Source: Planctomycetota bacterium
Lineage (GTDB): Bacteria; Planctomycetota; SKW154
DNA: 5,627 bases
Direction: 5' to 3'
Assembly: GCA_026418755.1 (NCBI GenBank)
Contig: JAOAAR010000144.1
Coordinates: forward strand, 1 to 5,627
Every line of letters begins with the position of its first letter. Positions within the stretch are counted from its first letter, which is position 1. This document shows positions 1-5,172 of the stretch, piece after piece. Position numbers and translations under genes: made by a program. The notes under the pieces are model-generated. The model ran no database searches and had not been told where the DNA came from. It was given only the letters and a program-made list of their open reading frames with translations.

Positions 1-440
1 GCCCTATGCTCTTCATAAAACTTCTTGATTTCTCCTTCGTCCACAACAATATCACTCGTAACATCTTTCATCAACGCTTCAATCAGAAGCGCCTCTTTCT
101 TCGATATATCTTCCCCTTTCACCTCCTCCGCCACTCCTGCTCTCTTGTCAAGCCCCCTACGAACAGCCTCTTGCGCAAGACACCTCCTTCTTATCATCTC
201 ATTCAGAAAACCCTCCCTGTCGTTCTCAAACACCCGCTTTTCGTCGCCTGTAAGCCCCGAAAAAGATTTCTCAAACTCCTCCTCTGTTATGTTCTCCCCA
301 TTCACAGTCGCAAGAATACCCTCCTTTAACTCGGCAAGCCCTTTCTCCTCCACGCTCCGACATTTCACAAACAGCCCGATGACCACAATAACAACAACCA
401 CCGAAAGCATACTTAACTTGTAGATTCTCTTTCCTCTCAC
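1..440 (-). CDS. SurA/PpiC-type peptidyl-prolyl isomerase, N-terminal part (partial)
   Basis: The reading frame is open from a GTG at 440 to the left edge, giving 146 codons; the C-terminus is outside the window. GTG is chosen because CCTCCTT at 448-454 (AAGGAGG on the coding strand) lies 7 bases upstream; the next in-frame ATG (408-410) lacks a ribosome site. Residues 11-25 are a hydrophobic segment (SVVVVIVVIGLF) after a basic start, so the protein is probably anchored in the inner membrane facing the periplasm. Residues 44-60 (ATVNGENITEEEFEKSF) and 79-96 (LNEMIRRRCLAQEAVRRG) match the start of SurA_N/PpiC chaperones, where 'VNGxxIt..ef' leads into a helical chaperone core. The parvulin catalytic domain would lie beyond the edge, so the isomerase activity is inferred. 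C27 is not in a good lipobox (K at -1). It sits 43 bases after acr3 and may be read from the ars promoter. Confidence 0.8.
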   Translation of the reverse strand, partial: MRGKRIYKLSMLSVVVVIVVIGLFVKCRSVEEKGLAELKEGILATVNGENITEEEFEKSFSGLTGDEKRVFENDREGFLNEMIRRRCLAQEAVRRGLDKRAGVAEEVKGEDISKKEALLIEALMKDVTSDIVVDEGEIKKFYEEHR

Positions 441-447
441 TTATCTC

Positions 448-454
448 CCTCCTT
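448..454 (-). promoter_or_regulatory. Ribosome binding site deciding the GTG start of the PPIase
   Basis: AAGGAGG on the minus strand, 7 bases from the GTG at 440. It is a near-perfect anti-16S match and the main reason for preferring GTG over the internal ATG at codon 11. Confidence 0.8.
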
Positions 455-483
455 ACCCCAACAAGGCTAACCTTCCCTTCACA

Positions 484-1665
484 TCACGACAGATTAGGAT
501 TCCTCCCCTTGAAAAGATGAGCAGTCCTCTTACATATAGCGACCAATCCGAGCATCACAGGTACTTCAATCAAGACACCAACTACGGTTGCGAGCGCTGC
601 ACCAGAAGAAAGTCCGAACAGCATCGTCGCTGTCGCAATCGCCACCTCAAAATGATTACTTGCACCTATCATCGCTGACGGAGCAGCATCCTCGTATCTG
701 AAACGCCACAACTTCGCCAACCCGTAAGTTAGCCAGAAAATCATATTTGTTTGGATGAACAAAGGCGTCGCTATCCAGAGAATCGTAAGCGGCCTCGAGA
801 CAATAATCTCCCCTTTGAAAGAGAACAGAAGGACAAGAGTTACAAGAAGCGCAATTATAGTGATTGGAGTAAGAATATGTAAAAACTTCGCCTTGAACCA
901 GTCCTCCCCTTTCACCTTTATTATGAACTTACGCGAGAAGTAACCTGCGACCAGAGGAAGAGCAACATAAATTCCTATGGAAAGAAGAAGCGCCTGCCAG
1001 GGAACCGGAATCCTCCCAACACCGAGTAAAAATCCTCCTAACGGACCATAAAGAAGCAACATTGTCAACGAGTTGATTGCCACCATCACGAGCGTATGCC
1101 CATCGTCGCCCTTTGCAAGATATCCCCATACAAGAACCATCGCAGTGCAAGGCGCAATCCCTAAAAGAATGCATCCTCCAAGATAAGAACGCCACAACGG
1201 AACCGCCAACATCTTAACCCCGTCTTTGACGACGACAGTTCCCGCTCCGTAAGTCGCCCCCTCAGGCAAATCAAGCCCAAACGGCATCTTTACAAGGTCA
1301 ATAGCGTCTTCCCAAATCAATGAGCGGAAAAGAACGCCGAGAAAAAATAGAGATATAGCATACATCGTGAACGGCTTGACCGCCCAGTTCACGAATAATG
1401 TAAGTCCGACAGGCTTGATATTCCTTCCAGCCTTGAGAACTTGCCCAAAATCTATCTTCACCATTATGGGATACATCATAAAAAACAGACATATAGCGAT
1501 GGGCACCGAAACAACAGGCGCTCCTTTCACATATATCGAAAGTTTATCAAGAAACCTTGCTACCGATGGTGCGACCCTCCCAAGCAGAATCCCCGCAATA
1601 ATGCAGCCACCTACCCAAACCGTCAAATACTTCTCAAATATGTTCAGTTTTCGCTCTTCTGCCAT
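484..1665 (-). CDS. acr3: ACR3-family arsenite efflux permease
   Basis: This 393-residue polytopic membrane protein has about ten hydrophobic segments. It matches the ACR3 family (BASS/BART superfamily), which exports arsenite, and sometimes antimonite, driven by the proton gradient. Diagnostic features are the early PIMVKIDFGQV stretch, the GIAPCTAMVLVWG motif holding the conserved TM4 cysteine (C173), the SNHFEVAIATA block (residues 336-346), and the late GVLIEVPVML segment with a buried glutamate (E367). In studied ACR3 proteins the TM4 cysteine and a late glutamate are needed for transport. Residues about 117-156 form a longer than usual polar loop before the cysteine helix, which partly explains a length above the usual 340-370. 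It begins 4 bases after the CxC protein gene, whose end carries the AGAAGGG ribosome site. It is the last clear ars gene of the operon. Confidence 0.97.
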   Translation of the reverse strand: MAEERKLNIFEKYLTVWVGGCIIAGILLGRVAPSVARFLDKLSIYVKGAPVVSVPIAICLFFMMYPIMVKIDFGQVLKAGRNIKPVGLTLFVNWAVKPFTMYAISLFFLGVLFRSLIWEDAIDLVKMPFGLDLPEGATYGAGTVVVKDGVKMLAVPLWRSYLGGCILLGIAPCTAMVLVWGYLAKGDDGHTLVMVAINSLTMLLLYGPLGGFLLGVGRIPVPWQALLLSIGIYVALPLVAGYFSRKFIIKVKGEDWFKAKFLHILTPITIIALLVTLVLLFSFKGEIIVSRPLTILWIATPLFIQTNMIFWLTYGLAKLWRFRYEDAAPSAMIGASNHFEVAIATATMLFGLSSGAALATVVGVLIEVPVMLGLVAICKRTAHLFKGRNPNLS

Positions 1666-1669
1666 TCCA

Positions 1670-1933
1670 TCATCCCTTCTTTCTCGTTAGCGCCTCCTTA
1701 TACTCCTTAAACAATGCCTCGGCATATTCCCTCTCCACTTCCTTCGGCACCCAGTTCCGCCTCTTTACTCGCTCAATCAATTCCCTCTTGATTTCTTGTT
1801 CATCCGAGACCCCAAGTTTTCGCACCGCCGCAATTATCTCATCGAGCCCTGCAATTCCTACCTCACTGTCCCCCACCTTAATCCTTCTCGGTAACGCATT
1901 CGGGTTCATACACGGACATACTCCTTCTACCAT
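1670..1933 (-). CDS. Small CxC protein of unknown function in the ars operon
   Basis: This 87-residue soluble protein has no function I can name. It has an N-terminal CPC pair (C6, C8) in VEGVCPCMNPNALPRR, a short beta-like piece (RIKVGDSEVGIAGLDEII, residues 17-34), and a highly charged helical remainder ending AEALFKEYKEALTRKKG. The pair of cysteines two apart could bind a soft metal such as arsenite, but that is inference. Similar small proteins with 'VGIxGLDEI...YxxALxxEYK' are, from memory only, found near arsenic or permease clusters in other bacteria and archaea. It starts 3 bases after arsC stops, with an AAAGGAG ribosome site inside the arsC tail, and ends 4 bases before acr3, so it is almost certainly co-translated with them. 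A metallochaperone or accessory role for Acr3 or ArsC is possible. Confidence 0.85.
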   Translation of the reverse strand: MVEGVCPCMNPNALPRRIKVGDSEVGIAGLDEIIAAVRKLGVSDEQEIKRELIERVKRRNWVPKEVEREYAEALFKEYKEALTRKKG

Positions 1934-1936
1934 TTT

Positions 1937-2347
1937 TTACGCTCCTTTCCGCTTTTTCAATTCTTCAATAAGAGCGCCTACTTCTGCGCGAATCATATCT
2001 CTCACTTCGCGGAAGAAGTCTATCGGCTTCCCTTTGGGGTCAGGAATGTTCCACTCAATAACTTTTTTCGCCCTAACAAGCGGACACGCCTGCCCTGCAC
2101 TCATACAGCCCATCGTTACTGCAACATCAAATACATCAACACCCGTTTCCGAAATCCTTTTCGGATGTTGCCCCGAGATGTCTATTCCTATTTCTTTCAT
2201 CACTTTAACCGCAAGCGGGTTCACTTTCGGCGCAGGCTCTGTTCCTCCGCTAAAAACTTCCACTTCCCTACCTGCCAGATGGCGTAGGAAACCCTCCGCC
2301 ATTTGACTACGACAAGAATTTTCTACACAAACAAAAACTATCTTCAT
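1937..2347 (-). CDS. arsC: Arsenate reductase, thioredoxin-coupled (LMW-phosphatase fold)
   Basis: This 136-residue cytoplasmic enzyme reduces arsenate to arsenite so that it can be exported. The fold is that of low-molecular-weight protein tyrosine phosphatases: an N-terminal strand (MKIVFV) leads into the P-loop CVENSCRS, a C-X5-R motif with nucleophile C7 and R13. The redox relay cysteines C81 and C88 lie in MGCMSAGQACPL with the CX6C spacing of the S. aureus pI258 type (C10/C82/C89), so thioredoxin rather than glutaredoxin is the expected reductant. D103 in WNIPDPKG is the expected general acid. Length is normal for the family. The upstream ribosome site is poor (GAAGG only 1 base from ATG), but MKIVFVC is the canonical family start. 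A 58-base gap carrying a hairpin separates it from the thioredoxin-like gene; the CxC gene follows after 3 bases. Confidence 0.97.
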   Translation of the reverse strand: MKIVFVCVENSCRSQMAEGFLRHLAGREVEVFSGGTEPAPKVNPLAVKVMKEIGIDISGQHPKRISETGVDVFDVAVTMGCMSAGQACPLVRAKKVIEWNIPDPKGKPIDFFREVRDMIRAEVGALIEELKKRKGA

Positions 2348-2386
2348 GCCTTCATATCCAAAAACTTTAACCCGATTCTCACTTCT

Positions 2387-2425
2387 ATCCTACAGCCGAA
2401 AAATCCTACCTTTTTAGTAGGATTT
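2387..2425 (-). promoter_or_regulatory. Intra-operon hairpin with a competing third arm
   Basis: Plus-strand 2401-2409 (AAATCCTAC) and 2417-2425 (GTAGGATTT) are a perfect 9-bp inverted repeat around a 7-base loop. It overlaps the last codons and stop of the thioredoxin-like gene. In the minus-strand transcript the stem ends in a run of five U, three of them paired, so it resembles a weak intrinsic terminator or processing site. A second copy of the 3' arm (ATCCTAC on the plus strand, 2387-2393) could pair with the same 5' arm, so two mutually exclusive hairpins are possible. It may tune arsC-acr3 expression relative to the upstream genes. Function is inferred. Confidence 0.45.
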
Positions 2426-2642
2426 CTTTGATTTTTTCAACTGTCGGCACTTTGCCGGCAGCCACAACTTTCCCATCAATAATAAGCGCAGGAGTCATCA
2501 AAACCCCGCGTTTCATTATTTCATTCAAATCTCTGATATGGACTACTTCTGCATCTACACCCGCCTCCTTCACCGCTTGTTTTGCATTCTCCTCTAACTT
2601 CTCACATTTGGCACATCCCACACCTAATACCTCAATTCTCAT
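2406..2642 (-). CDS. Thioredoxin-like small disulfide protein (Thioredoxin_3 type)
   Basis: This 78-residue protein of the single-domain 'redox-active disulfide protein 2'/MTH895 type has a minimal thioredoxin fold. The N-terminal strand MRIEVLGVG leads to the C10-A-K-C13 active site, and the cis-proline loop is MTPALIIDGK (P51). It ends in a charged helix, EKIKEILLKR. Length and layout match the family. It probably passes electrons or handles thiol-bound metalloid in the cytoplasm. Its position directly before arsC, whose C7/C81/C88 relay needs a thioredoxin, suggests it may recycle ArsC, though this is inference. A good GGAGG ribosome site lies 7 bases before the ATG (plus strand CCTCC, 2650-2654), and only 18 bases separate it from the permease. 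Its last codons are part of the hairpin that precedes arsC. Confidence 0.93.
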   Translation of the reverse strand: MRIEVLGVGCAKCEKLEENAKQAVKEAGVDAEVVHIRDLNEIMKRGVLMTPALIIDGKVVAAGKVPTVEKIKEILLKR

Positions 2643-2660
2643 CCATACCCCTCCAAAACA

Positions 2661-3980
2661 TCAAAACAGAGTTCCATACAACCAGCCCACAACTGTTGAA
2701 AGAATAACAACAAGTCCGACGAATACAATGGTCTTTTTCGTTCCGAGAACGGAGCGTATGACAAGCATACTCGGGAGTGAAAGCGCAGGTCCTGACAGTA
2801 AAAGTGCGAGCGCGGGACCTTTGCCCATTCCGCTGCCCATCAGTCCTTGCAAAATAGGCACCTCGGTTAATGTGGCAAAATACATAAACGCACCAATGAC
2901 GCTCGCTATGAGATTCGACAGAAGCGAATTGCCACCTACTACGGAAGAGACCCAGTCCGAGGGAATTAGCGCCTCGTAGTGTGGTCTCCCTAAAAGAAAT
3001 CCTGCTACGAGGACACCTGCGAGAAGAAGCGGGAAAATCTGCTTTGCAAACCCCCATGTTGTGCCAAACCATTCCTTTACCTCACCTCTCGAAAACCACA
3101 AGAAAAGGAGAACGATAAGGACAGCAAAGAAAGCGGCAGCGATGAAAAATTTCACTTTGTAAATAGATGTATAGAGCGATGGCACATACTCGATTTTTTT
3201 CACCGCTGCAACAGGTATACTCATTTGCCCTACTTCTTGCTCTTTGCTGTAAACTTTAAGAGTCACAGTTTCAGAAGTCTGTTCAACTCTTGTGCCTGAC
3301 AAAACTCTCCCATCTTCCAGAGTAACGACCAAATCTGCTGGCTTCCCCCAATTAGCAAAAACAAGAATCCCGACCATAACCGCAAAATAAAGCGCTGTCT
3401 TCCAAAGTGCCCGTACTTTTTCCTCTTCGACAATCGCAAAACTCTGGGCTGATGCAACCCGTTTTTTCTCCTCCTTCGAAAAAATGAGATGCATCAAAAG
3501 TCCGATGACTATGCTGAAAAGAACTGCGCCGACCGCTCTGGCAACTCCTAATTCAAGCCCGAGAATGCGCGCTGTCAGAATGATTGCTAACACATTGATT
3601 GCAGGACCGGCGTAGAGGAATGTTGTCGCAGGACCGATGCCTGCACCGTTTTTGTAGATCCCTGCGAAAAGCGGCAGAACTGTGCAGGAGCAGACAGCCA
3701 GAATAGAGCCTGACACAGAAGCGACACCATAAGAGAGAATTTTTTTGGCAGAAGGACCAAAATATTTGATTACTGACTGTGAACTGACGAAGACCCCGAT
3801 TGCTCCTGCTATAAAGAATGCAGGAACAAGACACAGAAGTATATGTTCGCGGGCGTAATCTTGGAGCATCAAAAAAGATTCGAGTAACGCTTGTTTAACT
3901 CTATCTGTATCCCACGGCACAAAATATGCTGCAAGAAAGATTCCAAGAAACAGAATGAAAATCTTTATCTCTTTTTTCAT
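2661..3980 (-). CDS. ArsP/DUF318-family permease with inserted beta-rich domain
   Basis: This 439-residue membrane protein belongs to the predicted permease family PF03773 (ArsP/YraQ-like). It has two related halves. The first carries LAVCSCTVLPLFAGI (C97, C99) followed by TTFLYAGPAINVLAI. The second carries YFATLTEVPILQGLM (E373) and LLLSGPALSLPSML. Cysteine-bearing relatives export soft metals, and ArsP itself exports trivalent organoarsenicals, so export of an arsenic species is likely but the substrate is not shown. Between helices near 210 and 273 lies a soluble stretch, residues about 216-266, with the pattern VTLEDGRVLSGTRVEQ...VTLKV...IPVAAVKKIEY, which suggests a small Sm- or SH3-like beta domain. 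This insert makes the protein longer than the usual 300-360. The ATG overlaps the arsR stop (ATGA), so translation is probably coupled. Confidence 0.92.
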   Translation of the reverse strand: MKKEIKIFILFLGIFLAAYFVPWDTDRVKQALLESFLMLQDYAREHILLCLVPAFFIAGAIGVFVSSQSVIKYFGPSAKKILSYGVASVSGSILAVCSCTVLPLFAGIYKNGAGIGPATTFLYAGPAINVLAIILTARILGLELGVARAVGAVLFSIVIGLLMHLIFSKEEKKRVASAQSFAIVEEEKVRALWKTALYFAVMVGILVFANWGKPADLVVTLEDGRVLSGTRVEQTSETVTLKVYSKEQEVGQMSIPVAAVKKIEYVPSLYTSIYKVKFFIAAAFFAVLIVLLFLWFSRGEVKEWFGTTWGFAKQIFPLLLAGVLVAGFLLGRPHYEALIPSDWVSSVVGGNSLLSNLIASVIGAFMYFATLTEVPILQGLMGSGMGKGPALALLLSGPALSLPSMLVIRSVLGTKKTIVFVGLVVILSTVVGWLYGTLF

Positions 3981-4321
3981 CTTATTGTCTTCCTTAACAA
4001 TCTGATTTTTTCTTTTATCTGCTCTTTAAGGACTTTTTCAACGCACGAGAAGAAGTCGAGAACACAGGGACACTTTAAACTATAATACATGTTGAGCCCT
4101 TCTTTTCGGCTGTTTAAGAGTTCCGCTTTCGTCAAGACCGTAAGATGACGGGACACATTTGAGCGTTTAGAACCGACAATTTCGCTTATTTCTGTGACGC
4201 ACTTTTCACCTTTCTCCAGAGATTCTACAATCTCGAGTCGCAGCGGATGAGACAACGCTTTCATTATGTTCGCCCGCACCTTATAAAGTTGTTTCTTTTC
4301 CTTTTCATTCTTCTCATTCAT
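3977..4321 (-). CDS. arsR: ArsR/SmtB-family arsenic-responsive repressor
   Basis: This 114-residue winged-helix DNA-binding repressor is the first gene of the operon. The core begins IMKALSHPLRLEIVESLEKGEKCV (residues 19-42). The recognition helix is SKRSNVSRHLTVLTKAEL (51-68), and the wing is LLNSRKEGLNMYYSL. Classic ArsR proteins sense arsenite through ELCVCDL; here only one cysteine remains there (C41), while three cluster after the wing in KCPCVLDFFSCVEKV (C84, C86, C93). A C-terminal triad of that sort is known in other ArsR subtypes and is the likely As(III)/Sb(III) site. The N-terminus is lysine- and glutamate-rich. Its ribosome site is weak (GAGCGAG only). A palindromic operator overlaps the promoter just upstream, so autorepression is expected. 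It overlaps the permease start by 4 bases. Confidence 0.96.
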   Translation of the reverse strand: MNEKNEKEKKQLYKVRANIMKALSHPLRLEIVESLEKGEKCVTEISEIVGSKRSNVSRHLTVLTKAELLNSRKEGLNMYYSLKCPCVLDFFSCVEKVLKEQIKEKIRLLRKTIR

Positions 4322-4340
4322 TTTTTTCTCGCTCTTTTTA

Positions 4341-4366
4341 ACTATGTTACTATTTAGTATTATAGT
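4341..4366 (-). promoter_or_regulatory. Probable ArsR operator (26-bp inverted repeat)
   Basis: Two 12-base arms, ACTATGTTACTA (4341-4352) and TAGTATTATAGT (4355-4366), are separated by TT and are reverse complements at 10 of 12 positions. Each arm holds two copies of the ACTA/TAGT half-element. The right arm contains the whole -10 box (4359-4364), so a bound ArsR dimer would block RNA polymerase. Size and placement fit ArsR-family operators; binding is inferred. Confidence 0.7.
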
Positions 4367-4386
4367 GGCATACTGCCCAAAATCAA
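4359..4386 (-). promoter_or_regulatory. Sigma70 promoter of the ars operon
   Basis: On the minus strand there is TTGATT (4386-4381), a 16-base spacer, then a perfect TATAAT (4364-4359). Shifting the -35 by one base gives TTTGAT with 17 bases. Transcription would start near 4350, leaving a leader of about 30 bases before arsR. It is the only strong promoter I see in the window. Confidence 0.78.
4367..4377. repeat. Short perfect dyad in the ars promoter spacer
   Basis: GGCA-TAC-TGCC lies between the -35 and -10 boxes, directly beside the larger operator. It could be a second protein site or chance; 4-bp arms are weak evidence. Confidence 0.3.
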
Positions 4387-4613
4387 ATGAAAACTATGAG
4401 ATGAGAGGTTTCCCCGTATAACGCAGAACGGAACAGGGACCAAGTCTCAGAGGCTTTTATGCAGTAATAAAAATGCTATCGAAGCCGATGTTTTTGTTAA
4501 AAGTTCCTATTTTAGGATGTCGAAGAACTCACTCTTCTGCAGAGTTTTAAAGCAGTCTCGTTAAACTTCTTGTGGACATCAAGGGCCACACATCGTAGCA
4601 ACTCATAAGAGCA
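4383..4613 (-). pseudogene. Decayed N-terminal fragment of an IS110-family transposase
   Basis: Reading the minus strand from 4613 gives a 33-codon open stretch containing LLRCVALDVHKKFNETALK. IS110-family DEDD transposases begin with '(V/I)G(L/I)DVHKK', whose aspartate is catalytic. In the same frame, after three stops (TAA at 4514-4512, another TAA, then TAG), comes IKASETWSLFRSALY (from 4460), which resembles the family's next block 'EA(T/S)G(S/T)W..y..L'. The distance from the aspartate to that block is about 41 residues against roughly 49 in intact enzymes. The K for E and E for G differences are each explained by one G-to-A transition. There is no good start, no C-terminal Ser domain and no intact frame, so it is dead. 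It ends at the ars -35 region. The family call rests on motif memory and could be wrong. Confidence 0.45.
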
Positions 4614-4737
4614 CTAAATTGTTGAGGAGAAACCGGGACTACGCATTAAAAATATGCGTAAAAAATTGGGAAAAACTGTTGGCGAAAAGCCCTCATCGTT
4701 CGTCACATAATATAGGCGTAATAGGGAAGGACTGAGT
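4414..4737. other. Intergenic stretch without an intact gene
   Basis: Beyond the transposase relic I find only small hairpins: TTTTAT/ATAAAA at 4455-4472, TCCTA/TAGGA at 4505-4517, ACTCT/AGAGT at 4531-4545 followed by three T, and a 7-bp dyad at 4640-4660. No tRNA, rRNA, CRISPR repeat or known riboswitch consensus is recognisable. A CATAAT at 4706-4711 could be a -10 box for the plus-strand genes, but no -35 stands at the right distance. Confidence 0.5.
4640..4660. repeat. Perfect 7-bp dyad upstream of the plus-strand operon
   Basis: TACGCAT (4640-4646) and ATGCGTA (4654-4660) flank an AT-only 7-base loop. The run of A follows the stem on the plus strand, so neither strand shows stem-then-U; it is not an intrinsic terminator. 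An operator or a transposon-end remnant are possible readings. Confidence 0.4.
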
Positions 4738-5145
4738 ATGAAGAAGAACTGGTTATGGGTGGCTGGAGGTGGACTGGTGATAGTAGCGATTCTTTTTGCA
4801 TTTCTTGGCGGAGGAGAAGAAGGAACGGAGCCAGAGGAAAGGGATGGAGGAACGGCTGAAGGGATAGAAAAAAGCCCTACTGGTGGGCGTTCTTTTACAG
4901 AGGGTTCAAGAGGGTCAGAGCACCGTTCTGTTAGCGGGGCTTCCGTCTCTTCCCCCTCGGGAAGTAGGACGACAAGTAGTGGAGAGAAGGCAGGAGAAGG
5001 CAAAACGGCAGGAGAATCTGAGAAAGGAATGAAGATAGAATGGAAACTGCCGCCGAAGCCGGATGAGAAGCCAAAGCCGAAGGTTGAGCCGGAGTCTCCG
5101 AAGGCGGAGCCTAAGGGGGTACCTTCTGGTTCAACAATCTGGTAG
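4738..5145 (+). CDS. Small membrane-anchored low-complexity protein upstream of a prepilin
   Basis: This 135-residue protein belongs to no family I recognise. A basic start (MKKN) is followed by one hydrophobic segment (residues 5-23, ending in a GGG turn). The remainder is a long, probably disordered tail: Gly/Glu/Ser/Thr-rich to about residue 95, then Pro/Lys/Glu-rich (KLPPKPDEKPKPKVEPESPK), ending SGSTIW. That layout suggests an inner-membrane anchor with a periplasmic tether, as seen loosely in pilus-assembly or TonB-like linkers, but no domain supports a specific role. The ribosome site GAAGGA lies 6 bases before ATG. The prepilin gene starts 27 bases after the stop, so the two are probably one operon. 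A longer antisense frame exists but would run against the prepilin, so this strand is preferred. Confidence 0.72.
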   Translation: MKKNWLWVAGGGLVIVAILFAFLGGGEEGTEPEERDGGTAEGIEKSPTGGRSFTEGSRGSEHRSVSGASVSSPSGSRTTSSGEKAGEGKTAGESEKGMKIEWKLPPKPDEKPKPKVEPESPKAEPKGVPSGSTIW

Positions 5146-5172
5146 TTGAAAAAAAGAGGTGGAGGATATGAG

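Noticed and set aside
354..374. Lipoprotein signal in the PPIase
   Set aside because: The cysteine at residue 27 is preceded by FVK; lysine at -1 does not fit a lipobox, so a membrane anchor is more likely.
1788..2306. 172-codon plus-strand open frame
   Set aside because: It lies opposite arsC and the CxC protein, and its Ser/Thr/Phe-rich composition is typical of an antisense shadow.
2428..2979. 183-codon plus-strand open frame
   Set aside because: It is a shadow of the thioredoxin-like and permease genes, which carry clear family motifs on the other strand.
4531..4548. ACTCT/AGAGT hairpin followed by TTTT as a terminator
   Set aside because: The stem is only 5 bp with a short T run and there is no upstream plus-strand gene to terminate.
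4679..4711. Sigma70 or sigma54 promoter for the plus-strand genes
   Set aside because: TTGGCG and CATAAT are 21 bases apart, too far for sigma70, and no TGGCAC-N5-TTGC pattern is present.
4381..4737. Riboswitch (for example cyclic di-GMP) ahead of the pilin operon
   Set aside because: Pilin genes are often so regulated, but I could not find the GEMM conserved blocks or any other known consensus.
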